The position numbers were made by a program, and so were the translations under genes. Below, one piece after another: positions 1 through 11,449 of a DNA stretch of 64,000 bases. Origin of the DNA: Liriodendron chinense (lineage: Eukaryota > Streptophyta > Magnoliopsida > Magnoliales > Magnoliaceae); contig ML058554.1 of NCBI GenBank assembly GCA_003013855.2, positions 930,001-994,000 of the forward strand, given 5' to 3'. Numbering within the stretch: the first letter of the stretch is position 1; each line of letters starts with the position of its first letter. A model generated the notes under the pieces. That model ran no database searches, was not told where the DNA came from, and saw only the letters and a list, made by a program, of their open reading frames with translations.

Positions 1-553
1 GTCTCAACCCAGCTCAACACAGCTTTTTATATACATGATACAAATATATGCTATTTTGAACCTTAGGTAGGCTCATCCATTGTGAATGCGAATCATTGGT
101 TTCATTCCTCTAAAATGTTAGGCATCCCTTCTAGTTGTTACCCTAACATTTGTAGTTTTTTACCGCTTCATAGAGAGCCAAAAAAATGTTAGCACCCAGC
201 GCGATATGGCTTTTTGGTTGAATTGTATCTTGCCAGGCCTATTTTACAAATAGATAAAGTAGGAAAATTCACAAGGTAAATAGAGATTTAATCAAATTTC
301 GATTCAGTTCAGGACCAGGCAACCAAAATTTGCAGGTTGGGCTTGAGCTTACTATTTAGGCCTATGTCGATTTTGAGCTAGGTTTGGGCCTTAGGTCTTA
401 AGTGTTAGGTCAAGGCTAGGCTTAGCATTATTTAGAGGTAAGGAAACTCATGCATAAGATACATAAAAGCACCATGAGAAGTGTCTAGACTCTCTTATGG
501 CTGTGGAACTTTCCTTATTTAAAGGCAAGGACTTTCACTTGTTGGAATACGTG

Positions 554-592
<39 letters not shown>

Positions 593-1037
593 GGAATGAA
601 TTGAAGAGTTTGAGTCTCAAATTTTTAAAGTGAGTAATCATCCTTAATGAAGTATTCTGCATTCTTCAAGGTATTTTTCTTTCCTTTCTATTCTTCAATT
701 TCAAGAATTTAAGATCCTTAGTAAGGGATCTTTCATGCTTTTATTCTCTGTTAGATTTTTTTTATGTACATTTAGTTAGCGTTTTTCCTTTAGATTCAAA
801 CATTTTCTCATTTTTTTTCAATAATTTTAATTAATCTTAAGCTTTTCTCTTTTTCCTTTGAATCCATCCATTCTTCTTTTGGCAATAACCCCTTTTACAT
901 TGAGTGTGTAATTTTCTTTTCTTCCACAAGTTTAGGTTATATTCCTCTCCTTCTTAATTCTTTTCCTAAAAGATTTCATGATTTTGATTTGTTCTTTTGT
1001 CTTTTGGATTTTCTTCCTTCATGTATAAGTTTTTAAT
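1..1037. other. AT-rich intergenic sequence, no gene seen
   Basis: No open frame here resembles a known protein. The only clear structure is a GA microsatellite at 556-589. Bases 330-440 resemble a short repeat seen again near 13320 and 26540 (pyrimidine/purine runs around GGCCTAG and TTTTGGGC), which suggests degenerate dispersed repeat DNA. Confidence 0.5.
556..589. repeat. (GA)n microsatellite
   Basis: An uninterrupted GA dinucleotide run of about 34 bases. It has no associated gene. Confidence 0.95.
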
Positions 1038-1052
1038 TCATTCTTTTGATGC

Positions 1053-1192
1053 TTTTTTTTACACACGCACTCACACCCCACACACACACTCACACACTAA
1101 CACCACAGTGGGATTTCACCACAATGGGTACTTGAAACCATGACCTCGTGTTAAAACTCTCGAATCTACTACCAAGGCATGAGTAAGGACTC
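1053..1192 (-). mobile_element. SINE-like retroposon, copy 1
   Basis: The unit begins on the minus strand with GAGTCCTTACTCATGCC and ends in a T-run on the plus strand (an A-tail on the minus strand). It is flanked by near-identical direct repeats, about ATTCTTTTGATGCTTT, at 1040-1056 and 1195-1210. A long, variable-length target duplication plus an A-tail is the hallmark of non-LTR retroposition. A degenerate box-B-like stretch (consensus GGTTCGAGTACCC across copies) lies inside. Related copies lie at 9963, 54323 and 62092. A tRNA origin is inferred, not shown. Confidence 0.7.
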
Positions 1193-2777
1193 AAATTCTT
1201 TTGATGCTTTCTTTTAAGTTGGTTTTTTTTTTTTGCATAAGAATATTCCTCCGATGTTTTAATTCACCTTTATGATTATTGATTTCCTTTAAGTTAGCTA
1301 TTTTGTTTAGCTATCTTGAATCTTTTTTCATTATTTTGAAATTTTTTATCTTGTGTATCCGAAGTTATTCCTTTAGATTTTGAGTATTTTGAATTTAGGC
1401 TTGGGTATCCAGATTTATCCATTTTACAAGTATTTTGAATTCTTAAAATTTGAATTTGTATATTTATTTTTTTTATCAATCTTGTCTTTTCTTCATCATC
1501 TCTTTCGAATCTTAATTTTTACATGGATTGTACAGATCTTGTTTTCTTGAGTTTATCTTTGAAATCTTAAACCCTTGGAATGCTTTTCTTAAATTACATG
1601 AAAATATGGATGTCCTCTTATATGTAAATTATCTTCTTACTTTAACAGTTTATGTTTTAAAATTATGATTAAGGTTGATTTGCTAAAGTTATTCATGGGA
1701 TCTACATGCATCATGATCATGGAGTATTTGGAAATTGGTTTGCTTGATTGCATTATAATCATGGAACGTTCAAAATTAGGTTTGCTTGGTTGGATAATCA
1801 TCATGGTATATTTGAAAATTTGAAGTTGAAATTGTGAAATAATTAAAATTAGATTTAAATAAAAATAGGATCGGTCAGCATATAAGGATTGCTCGTTTTG
1901 TTAAATTGAATTGTTGATGATTAAGAATTTTTCACCGCCATACATGTATGGATTGCTTGCCTTGCTGCACCAGATAAGTAAGCATGTGAGGATTACAAAA
2001 TATTCCTATTTTTAAAACAATGCGAGATCTTGAAAAAGTGATTAAATTGAAATAATTGGAATTGTATTTAAATGAAAATTGGGTTGGTAAGCATGTAAGG
2101 ATTGCTTGCCTCGTTGGACCGGATAGGTAAGCATATGAGAATTGTGAAATATTCATATTTTAGAGTCATACAAGATTTTGAAAACAGTGATTAAATTAAA
2201 TGTGAATATGATAGAATACTTAGTTACATATGAATCTGCATTCATGATATTATCGCATCAAAATCCATTCATGACATCATTGTATGAACTTAATTTATGA
2301 TATTATTACATTAAGATCCTGTTTAATTCTAGCATTTTACTTGAGTCATTCTGTATGGTATATATCTTGAAATTCTACTTGTAGTGGATATAATCTTACT
2401 GGGCTTCTAACTCACCCAATATTATGATTCTTTTAGGTTCCAATGTTAGAAAAGAGCATAGAGATGAAATACTTATACGATTATTTTTATTAGAGATTAG
2501 CCCTTAATTTATTTTATTTGAAAAAATTATAATAAGATAAAGTAAAAACTTTTAATTGAGAGAAAATAGTAATTACTAAAATTTGAATTCATTAATTTTT
2601 ATTTTGAGTTATGGATATTATCATTTAAATAATTAAATAGTTGTGGTTTGAATTTATGATTATTATGAAATTACAGAATAATGAATGCAAATGTGATGAT
2701 TAGATGTGTATAATTTAGTTCATATCATATAACTCAGGATTGGGATCATTGTACTTAGGTTCTGAATTTTGAGTATA

Positions 2778-2812
<35 letters not shown>

Positions 2813-2813
2813 A
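2778..2813. repeat. (CA)n(TA)n microsatellite
   Basis: A CA run of about 25 bases followed directly by a short AT run. Confidence 0.9.
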
Positions 2814-4054
2814 TTACATACATTTTATATTCTATGTACGCACAAATCATGAATTTATAAAAGTACTTCTAACAGGTTTTATATTAAGACTTGAAATTGT
2901 CAATGATGACATGTGTTATAACATAGAGAATCCACAACAAGCTTGGTGTGCCCATAGAGATCAGGTGGTCTCTTTCAAACACGTAGATGTAAAGTTTTAT
3001 GTGGGGCCTACCTACCATCAATAATTTAATTGTTCCAACGAGACTTTATGTTTTGTGGCACATAAGGGTTTCGATAATAGACATCCCCAACCCACATCCA
3101 TCCCCAACCCAAATATTCCATGTGGTGTGGCCCACTTGAATTTCAACTCCAGCTGATTTTGGTGATGACATCCCAACATGTGCTTCTGCATAGATGGACG
3201 AAGTGAATCTCACACAAACATCATGGTGGGGCCCATAGATTTTTTTTATTGCCTGCGCTCTCTCAAAAACTTGTTTCTCCAAGAACGGTATCAACAATCA
3301 AAGTACATTGAAGACACTTCCATCTGTAAAAGCAAAAAGTTTCACTAATTGATTACTCATGTTATCTAATCAAGGTTCAACTATGAATTTGCATGATCAT
3401 CATAAAGACCTCAATTGCTCATGGCTTCTAAAGAATCATTTTGATTCACTACTAACAATTTTCTTTACTAAATGAATTATTGAATTTATGAATTGGAGAG
3501 CTCCATCTTCTTTCTTAATTTGCAGTTCATGATTTAGGATCCTTTTACTAATTTCCTAATTCATGATATGGTAAAATATGTTGTCCACATGCCTCAACGA
3601 TACAAATGAGGTGCCAATCTAAATACATCCAAAGGAAAGTTTTTAAGATTATATTGAAATAAAGATTGAAGAACAAATATAACATGATTTACCTTCTTTT
3701 AGTTTACACTAATATCTCAATTAACTTTAAGATATTTTTCTCTACTCGTCCTGTAACAAAAATAATTATATATGGAAGCATAGGCATATAAGTGATTTTA
3801 TTTAAATTACTAAATATATTTTTTTGTAGAAATAATTTTAAGAGTATACAAAAATATAATTAGAAGTTATAAAATAGAAAGAATTTAAAATAAAGCTACT
3901 ACCCACCTCAGTTTCCTATTTTAATGAGGTATATTTAATTCGTACCTCACATTTAGATGGTTTCGAATCTTTAAATGAATAATTAAGTTTAAATACCATT
4001 TCCTAGCATATTTATAGAATGCATGTGAAGAGAGGAAGGAAAGATGAAAATTCA

Positions 4055-4059
4055 TAAAG
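4055..4059. repeat. Target-site duplication TAAAG, left copy
   Basis: The five bases TAAAG directly precede the terminal TGTAAGAACCC of the long inverted-repeat element. The same five bases follow its other end at 9782-9786. Confidence 0.75.
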
Positions 4060-6343
4060 TGTAAGAACCCAAATTCTCATAAGTGATTATATACACACTT
4101 GTGAACACTTCAACTTAGGACCAGCGGGATATAAATACTGTATAGTAGACTCTGCATCCGTGAGTTTAGTACGTTAGATTGAATTTCGGGGACGAAATTC
4201 TTGTAAGGGGGTAGGATGTAATATCTGTGATTTTTATGATTTACTATTTAATTTAAAAATCTGGATTATAATTTATAAAATTAAAATAATAATAATTTAA
4301 TGTGTGTAAGTTGATAACATGTTTGATGTACGTTTCTCATGAAATAATTGGGTAGAAAAGTGGAATTATAAACTATATTCCATGTACATAAACTTTAGTA
4401 ATTCATTTTAAATTATTCATATTATCTGTGGAATTGATCTGAGCCATAGATTGATAGATTAAATCATGTAGAATCCAATAATATAGTCTGATCTACCCAG
4501 ATCCGATCATAGATCTTTCTATCGTGGCCATTCATCCTCATTTTAATCACCATGGCCCATTGAGCTGATCAAACCGAGCTTTGTTCCATTGGAATCATAG
4601 AGTGTCCTTAGAAGAACCTTCGTGACCGTTGAAATTCTCATCGGACTTCGATCAAGCCATTAAAACTTGTCCTAGAACCAAACCAGTGGTGAAAGTGAAC
4701 CCCCGTAATTTATTTCAATTAGTGAGTCAGTTAGCTGTGGGATTTTCTCCACACCTTTGTCATAGCATTTTAGCTGTCCATGTGAAATTTCATCACTAGA
4801 TAATCTTTTAAGACCGTTTAATCAAAGAATTACTGTGTAGGGCCATGTGGACCACCAATCAAGGTGAAATCACTCATGGACGACCTTTTTCATATACTTA
4901 GGTAACCTATTGGATTAGATTCCCTCATAAGGTCCTAGATATGTCCATGTAGACCGAGAAGTACAGAAGTCACATTCGTTGCAATGTGCCAATTCAAAAT
5001 CTAAATTTTAGGATATGGTTACGGAATTTGTTACATAGAGATTTCTATCTTCGTTGTGGACCATCCATCTTCATGTATGGAAGTCGGTGTGTGCCTAGAT
5101 TTTTAGGGTATTTTAGGTTTTCTAAGATGGCCCATGTCCCCATGTTTTTAGAATCTTGAACCGAGGTGTATTCACCGTCCATCACATTTTTGATCAATTA
5201 CTCTTAAATCAGTAAGAGATTCATCGACCCAACGGTCCATTATTCAATCCATGGACATTATCACTAATGGTGCGGACCACTTCGCACAACACTTAACGGT
5301 CATGATTTAATCTCACCTCAAAGTGGTCAAGCTTATCCTTAGAAACTAACCACTTTAAGTTGTGGTGTTTACCACCATTTAGACCATCATTTGTGTCCTT
5401 ATTAGATTGTGAGTGTGGACACTACCAAATTCTCCCAAATTCATACCACTTTGTCAGTTTTTCTAGGCCAATGTCATAATGGTCTCAGATTTGTGAAAGG
5501 TGGGCCTGATTTTAAGATGTTGCACATCTATTCTAGAGTGTTCATTTAAGCTAACTCTTGCATAGATCATAATGTGTCCATCCATCGACCCTTTGACCCT
5601 AGAGTTTACCCACTACTTGTTGTGTTAATCCTCTGTATGATGGACGTCTTAGATCCAAGAAGGGATCACTAAGTGGACCATCAAAATATTATTTCTACTT
5701 TCACCACAAATATTTATGTTATAAGCTAATGTACTTTATTTAAACTTCGTAAGAGAGTCCTATTCTACTACTTTTACAATTACGACCGAATCGTAGCCAT
5801 CCCATCACCATTCATCATCAATAGTTTCAAATCCCTACCATCCATCATCATCATCCATCATCATCATCATCATATGACCGTTGATTGGGAGGAAGGAGGT
5901 AGTATTTTGTAGTGGGTCGAAGATTGGTTTTCTTTGTTATTTTCATTTTCAAAATCTCGGATCGGATTGACAATTGGTGAGTATACAGAAATACTCACTC
6001 CACATCATAGTTTGAATTTGCGCATTTGTGTTTTGTTTAGTAGATCAATTATGTTACTTTGATTAAATCTATGTCATTCATCATGTATTATAGTCTACGT
6101 TTACTTGTGGGCCCAGATTTAAAAGGAATCTGATATTTAAGTGGGTCAGGGTGGAAGAAATAGACCCAACCATTAAAAAGGAAATAAAACCACTATCTTT
6201 GTTTTATAATTTTCAATCTATGCAAAATCAAATTTATTGGGTGGACTAAAGGCCCGAATAATTCAATGGATGGCTTGGATCTCAACCTAGTGGGCCTCAC
6301 CTTGTGTGGATACATATAAAAATATATATATAAATAAATAAAA
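4060..6343 (+). repeat. Left arm of the 5.7 kb inverted repeat
   Basis: About 2,284 bp that read as the reverse complement of 7509-9781. The purine tract and LTR-like start lie at 4203-4217. The inner edge is the A/T-rich stretch just after GTGTGGATACATAT. Confidence 0.8.
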
Positions 6344-7508
6344 CAATGGGCTGCTGGACCAGTCAGCACCCCAAGGACGCTGCCAGTCCAGCAGCATCAT
6401 GACTACTGACGCAAGGGGTAGACGGGCAGCAGTTGGGGTCCACATGTGGACCCCACCCTGATGTACTTTTCTATATCTACTCCGACCATAGTTTACTTCA
6501 TCATGTGTTTTGATAGCCCACCAAATTTCAGCTTAATCCGAGACCCGAGTGGACCACACCAACTTCTACAAATTGGACTATCTTGCTGAATTTTCTGCAA
6601 TTGTGCAGAAAATTCTGAATTTATCTCTCATGGACAGCGGGTAATCCGTGGGCCCCACTCTAAGCTTTCTGTCAAATTTATACCACTCACTTGTTACATT
6701 ACTATGTTAGGAGGCTGGAAATTAAATTTCAGAGGGTTTCGATAACCGAGTGGGCCACACCGTCTCAAATAGTGGACGATGTAATACGATATAAATCTGA
6801 AGGTGAGCAGATTTTAAAGTGGGGACACCTATGTATGAATACATCATTGGATGAACTGGAATATGGGAAACCATCAAGTGTGGTATGTTTTCCCGTCGAG
6901 AATGCGTCCCAAACGTATTGGGATCGGATCGTACCCGTGTCAGGATCGGGACAATTGTTTTCTTATTGAGAATGTAACCCGTATCAAGATCGGGCGTACC
7001 GTGTCAGGATCGGAGCAATTGCGTCTCGTCAAGAATGCGACCCGTGTCAGGATCGGAATGTACCTCACCTGTCTGGTTGTGATTGGTTGTGATACTATTT
7101 TTCAGGCGTAACCTCGTATGGCTGATTTACTTGTGTGAAACCTTACTAAAGACCTTGTATTAAAGGCCACATATATGGTTGATTTATGCGTGCTGCATAG
7201 AAATTCATTATGGGATGTGTGTTTAATGTTAATGAATGTGTCATTGTGGGGTGAAAAAATGTGAGCATGGCATTCTACAATTTACAAACTGAATAGTTAT
7301 GTTTTGATTCTTCTTATCTGTTTACTTGGATGCGTGATTCATATTATGGAGTGGAGTAAGTACTCCTACTCGCTGGGCATTGTTTTGCTCACCCTTCTTA
7401 GGGAACTGTGGGTTCAAGAGGTGATATGAAATCTTTCGAGGACAAGGCACAAGTTGAGGACATAGTGAAAATTCAGGAGGAGGAGAACGCCAACTCTAAT
7501 GAAAATGT
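6344..7508. other. Spacer of the inverted-repeat element, LTR-like
   Basis: This 1.16 kb is not repeated in inverted form. Bases 6889-7070 contain about 2.7 copies of a ~65-bp unit with GTGTCAGGATCGG and GAGAATGCG. Near 7355-7400 the motif CTACTCGCTGGGCATTG followed by GCTCACCC resembles the 3' portion of gypsy LTRs. It therefore looks like the rest of the LTR whose first 2.1 kb form the left arm. Short open frames here have no recognisable domain. Confidence 0.5.
6889..7070. repeat. ~65-bp imperfect tandem repeat
   Basis: Three successive, diverged units each contain an AGAATG..CCC core and GTGTCAGGATCGG, with two ending in CAATTG. They are confined to the spacer. Confidence 0.6.
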
Positions 7509-9781
7509 TTTTATTTATTTATATATATTTTTTTATATGTATCCACACAAGGTGAGGCCCACTAGGTTGAGATCCAATCCATCCATTGAATTAGTCGGGC
7601 CTTTAGTCCACCCAATAAATTTGATTTTGCATAGATTGAAAATTATAAAACAAAGATAGTGATTTTATTTCCTTTTTAATGGTTGGGTCTATTTCTTCCA
7701 CCCTGGCCCACTTAAATATCAGATTCCTTTTAAATTTGGGCCCACAAGTAAACATAAACTATAATACATGATGAATGGCATAGATTTAATCAAAGTAACA
7801 TAATTGATCTACTAAACAAAACACAAATGCGCAAATTCAAACTATGATGTGGAGTAAGTATTTCTGTATACTCACCAATTGTCAATCGGATCCGAGATTT
7901 TGAAAATGAAAATAACAAAGAAAACCAATCTTCGGTCCACTACAAAATACTACCTCCTTCCTCTCAATCAACGGTCATATGATGATAATGATGATGGATG
8001 GTAGGGATTTGAAACTATTAATGATGGATGGTGATGGGATGGCTACGATTCGGTTGTAATTGTAAAAGTAGTAGAATAGGACTCTCGTACGAGAGTTTAA
8101 ATAAAGTACATTAGCTTATAACATAAATATTTGTGGTGAAAGTAGAAATAATATTTTGATGGTCTACTTAGTGATCCCTTCTTGGATCTAAGACGTCCAT
8201 CATACAGAGGATTAACACAACAAGTAGTGGGTAAACTCTCGGGTCAAAGGGTCGATGGATGGACACATTATGATCTATGTAAGAGTTAGCCTAAATGAAC
8301 GCTCTAGAATAGATGTGTAACATCTTAAAATCAGGCCCACCTTTCACAAATCTGAGACCATTATGACATTGGCCTAGAAAAACTGACAAAGTGGTATGAA
8401 TTTGGGAGAATTTGGTAGTGTCCACACCCACAATCTAATAAGGACACAAATAATGGTCTAAATGGTGGTAAACACCACAACTTAAATTGGTTAGTTTCTA
8501 AGGATAAGCTTGACCACTTTGAGGTGAGATTAAATCATGACCGTTGAGTGTTGTGCGAAGTGGTCCGCACCATTAGTGATAATGTCCATGGATTGAATAA
8601 TGGACCGTTGGGTCGATGAATCTCTTACTGGTTTAAGAGTAATTGATAAAAAATGTGATGGACGATGAATACACTTCGGTTCAAGATTCTGAAAACATGG
8701 GGACGTGGGCCATCTTAGAAAACCTAAAATACCCAAAAATCTAGGCACACACCGACTTCCATACATGAAGATGGACGGTCCACAACGAAGATAGAAATCT
8801 CTTTGTACCAAATTCCGTAACCATATCCTAAAATTTAAATTTTGAATTGGCACATCACAATGAATGTGACTTCTGTACTTCTCGGTCTACATGGACATAT
8901 CTAGGACCTTATGAGGGAATCTAATCCAATAGGTCACCTAAGTATATGAAAAAGGTTGTCCATGAGTGATTTCACCTTGATTGGTGGTCCACATGGCCCT
9001 ACACAGTAATTCTTTGATTAAACGGTCTTAAAAGATTATCCAGTGATGAAATTTCACATGGATAGCTAAAATGCTATGACAAAGGTGTGGAGAAAATTCC
9101 ACAGCTAACTGACTCACCAATTGAAATAAATCACGGGGGTTCACTTTCACCACTGGTTTGGTTCTAGGACAAGTTTTAATGGCTTGATCGAAGTTCGATG
9201 AGAATTTCAACGGTCACGAAGGTTCTTCTAAGGACACTCTATGATTCCAATGGAACAAAACTCGGTTTGATCATCTCAATGGGCCATGGTGATTAAAATG
9301 AGGATGAATGGCCACGATAGAAAGATCTATGATCGGATCTGGGTAGATCAGACTATATTATTGGATTCTACATTATTTAATCTATCAATCTATGGCTCAG
9401 ATCAATTCCACAGATAATATGAATAATTTAAAATGAATTACTAAAGTTTATGTACATGGAATATAGTTTCTAATTCCACTTTTCTACCCAATTATTCCAT
9501 GAGAAACGTACATCAAACATGTTATCAACTTACACACATTAAATTATTATTATTTTAATTTTATAAATTATAATCCAAAATTTTAAATTAAATAGTAAAT
9601 CATAAAAATCACAGATATTACATCCTACCCCCCCTTACAAGAATTTCGTCCCCAAAATTCAATCTAACGTACTAAACTCACGGATGCAGAGTCTAATATA
9701 CAGTATTTATATCCCACTGGTTCTAAGTTGAAGTGTTCACAAGTGTGTATATAATCACTTATGAGAATTTGGGTTCTTACA
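7509..9781 (-). repeat. Right arm of the 5.7 kb inverted repeat
   Basis: About 2,273 bp, the reverse complement of the left arm. The LTR-like start on the minus strand is at 9622, next to the C-rich tract 9623-9640. The terminal GGGTTCTTACA ends at 9781. Confidence 0.8.
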
Positions 9782-9786
9782 TAAAG
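9782..9786. repeat. Target-site duplication TAAAG, right copy
   Basis: Identical to 4055-4059 and directly abutting the element end. Confidence 0.75.
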
Positions 9787-9962
9787 AGATTGTAAAGGAA
9801 AAGTATGAGTACAACATGAGAGAACAAGAGGAAGATTTTTGGCCACATGCAGAGAGAGAAAAGTGAGGGCGACTCCTCAATTGCGATTTACCTGCATAGA
9901 CAAATTGAGTAGGTAAAATTTCAGCTGTCAATGGGCTTTTGTTGGTAAAATCTCAGTTGTAG

Positions 9963-10095
9963 TTTTTTTTTTCACATGCACTCTGACCCCACGCACACTC
10001 ACACCACAATGGAATTTCACCACAATGGGTACTCAAATTCATGATCTCATGTTGAAACTCTTGTGAATCTACCACCGAGGCATGAGTAAGGACCC
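9963..10095 (-). mobile_element. SINE-like retroposon, copy 2
   Basis: Same family as 1053-1192. The minus strand starts GGGTCCTTACTCATGCCTCGG and ends in an A-run seen as T at 9963-9972. The left flank AATCTCAGTTGTAG is echoed by ATCTTAGTTGTAG at about 10109, a probable target duplication, although a few extra bases separate it from the element head. Confidence 0.65.
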
Positions 10096-10234
10096 ATCTC
10101 CAAATTACCATCTTAGTTGTAGGTTGCCAAGCAACCACTCTCCAAATTACCAAAATATTATTAATTCAAATGCCTTCCCACATCTCTTAAACATTCAAAG
10201 TTTGATGCTCTCAAAAAACTAACTACACGAGTCA

Positions 10235-10242
10235 AATAGTCC
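10235..10242. repeat. 8-bp target-site duplication AATAGTCC, left
   Basis: AATAGTCC directly precedes TAGGGCTGTCAA and recurs at 11442-11449 after the other terminus. Confidence 0.9.
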
Positions 10243-10484
10243 TAGGGCTGTCAATGGCACGGGTCTTGATCCGTATCCGATCCATATCCGATCCGATTTT
10301 ACCGGATTTGGATCATTAATCGGATCAACGGATCGGATATGGATCAAAATCTGTGATCCGTTTATTAATCAGGTCGGATTCGGAGTGACCCCGCTCCGAT
10401 CCGATAATGATCCGATTACATATAAAAAGAGATTTAAAAAAAAAAAAAAAAAACCCCAGCTGCCAGCTACTGTCGCACAGGGAG

Positions 10485-10488
<4 letters not shown>

Positions 10489-10522
<34 letters not shown>
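10489..10522. repeat. (GA)n microsatellite inside the hAT MITE
   Basis: A pure GA run inside the composite MITE. A shorter GA run occurs at the mirrored place (about 11158-11168), consistent with the internal palindrome. Confidence 0.9.
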
Positions 10523-10528
<6 letters not shown>

Positions 10529-10597
10529 CCACCAACAGCAAACCCGGTACGTCTTTTCTTCGTTTTTTTTTTCTGTTTTTTTTTAAAACGACAGACC

Positions 10598-11157
10598 CAG
10601 CTACTGTCGCACGGGCGCGGATTTCTTGCGAACGCCTTGCGAAGGAAGTTCCTGCGCTGGGAACGAGGGTGGGGCCCACAGTGATTTTTTTTATGAATCC
10701 ACCCCGTTCATCCGTTTTGGGAGCTCATTTTAGGACGTGGGAACAAAAATGAACTTGATCCAAGATTCAAGTGGGCCTCACTAAAGGAAAATGTGGGTAG
10801 GTAAATTACTTCCGTTGAAACCTCCCTGGCGTCCACAGTGATGTTTATATGACATCCATACCGTTCATAACGTCACTACTGCTGGGATGAACTGGAAACA
10901 CAAATATTATCCTGATTCGAAACTCCTGTGGCTCCACAAATATTTCAACTGTGGACGTTTAATCCTCACGTTTTCGGCCCACTTGAATCTTGGATCAAGT
11001 TCATTTTTGTTCTCATGTCCTAAAATAAGCTCCCAAAATGAATGGACGAGGTGGATTCATCAAAAAAATCACTGTGGGCCCCACCTTGGTTCCCAGCGCA
11101 GGAAGTTCCTGCGCAAGGCTTTGGCAGGAAATCCGCGCCCCTGTCGCACTGGGAGAA
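10598..11157. mobile_element. Foldback MITE, GGGGCCCAC family, nested
   Basis: Arms read as reverse complements: GTCGCACGGGCGCGGATTTC on the left against GAAATCCGCGCCCCTGTCGC on the right, then GGGGCCCACAGTG against CACTGTGGGCCCC. The two halves meet near 10870. This is one of at least eight copies of the family in the window. It has no coding capacity. Confidence 0.75.
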
Positions 11158-11441
11158 CGAGAGAGAGACCAGGTACGTCTTCTTCTTCGTTTTTTTTCTT
11201 TTTTTTTCTTTTTTTTTTTTAAACCACAGGATCCAAACCATCAGTTCAATAGGGCCCATGGTGGACGGACGGATCGGGTCGGATCAGAGTCGGATCGGCT
11301 GAATCTCTGTCGGGTCGGATTTCGGATAGAAGTTTAGAGATCCGTCGGATTTCGAGTCGGATACGAATCACCCGAATCACAAATCGGATCGGATTCGGAT
11401 CAGCTACTATCCGCTCCGAATCCGACCCGTTGACAGCCCTA

Positions 11442-11449
11442 AATAGTCC
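11442..11449. repeat. 8-bp target-site duplication AATAGTCC, right
   Basis: Exact match to 10235-10242. Confidence 0.9.

Larger units (their letters stand above)
1211..4059. other. AT-rich intergenic region, possible retrotransposon LTR remnant
   Basis: No coding gene is supported. Bases 1860-2200 hold two imperfect copies of a unit containing AAGGATTGCTTGCC and GGTAAGCAT. Around 2398-2440 there is a CTGGGCTTCTAACTCACCC stretch followed by a T-rich run and AGGTTCC, an arrangement common near the 3' end of chromovirus LTRs. The region may therefore be an old solo LTR, but I found no boundaries or target duplication. Bases 2930-3300 hold a diverged fragment of the GGGGCCCA foldback repeat family. 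Confidence 0.3.
4060..9781. mobile_element. Long inverted-repeat (foldback) element with LTR-type termini
   Basis: The element is 5,722 bp. It begins TGTAAGAACCC and ends GGGTTCTTACA and is flanked on both sides by TAAAG. The left arm (4060 to about 6343) reappears as its reverse complement in the right arm (about 7509 to 9781), with high identity and small indels such as different numbers of CAT repeats near 5860 and 7990. TG...CA ends with a 5-bp duplication are the signature of an LTR-retroelement integrase rather than of a classical TIR transposase. Inside each arm, 157-160 bp from the end, is a GGGGACGAAAT motif and a purine tract followed by TGTAATATCTGTG, resembling the internal 3' end, polypurine tract and LTR start of chromovirus gypsy elements. 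I see no protein gene in it. It may be a palindromic derivative of such an element. Confidence 0.7.
10243..11441. mobile_element. hAT-type MITE (1.2 kb), composite
   Basis: The termini TAGGGCTGTCAA and TTGACAGCCCTA are exact inverted repeats, with an 8-bp duplication AATAGTCC on both sides, as expected of hAT transposition. There is no transposase, so it is non-autonomous. Terminal regions are rich in GATCCGATCCGATATC-like repeats. The middle contains a second, older-looking foldback repeat (10598-11157) framed by GA and T tracts. A smaller relative with TAGGGCTCTCAA ends is at 21982-22540. Confidence 0.85.

Noticed and set aside
8530..8853. 107-codon minus-strand frame in the right arm of the inverted repeat
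   Set aside because: The same DNA exists mirrored in the left arm without an equivalent long frame, there is no recognisable domain, and it lies in LTR-like sequence.
4060..9781. Long TIR DNA transposon such as a Mutator element
   Set aside because: No 9-bp duplication fits; only the 5-bp TAAAG with TG...CA ends does, and no transposase is present. Not fully excluded.
10385..11337. Several overlapping frames of 70-111 codons in the hAT MITE
   Set aside because: They run through GA and T tracts and the palindromic repeat on both strands; their low-complexity proteins are by-products.
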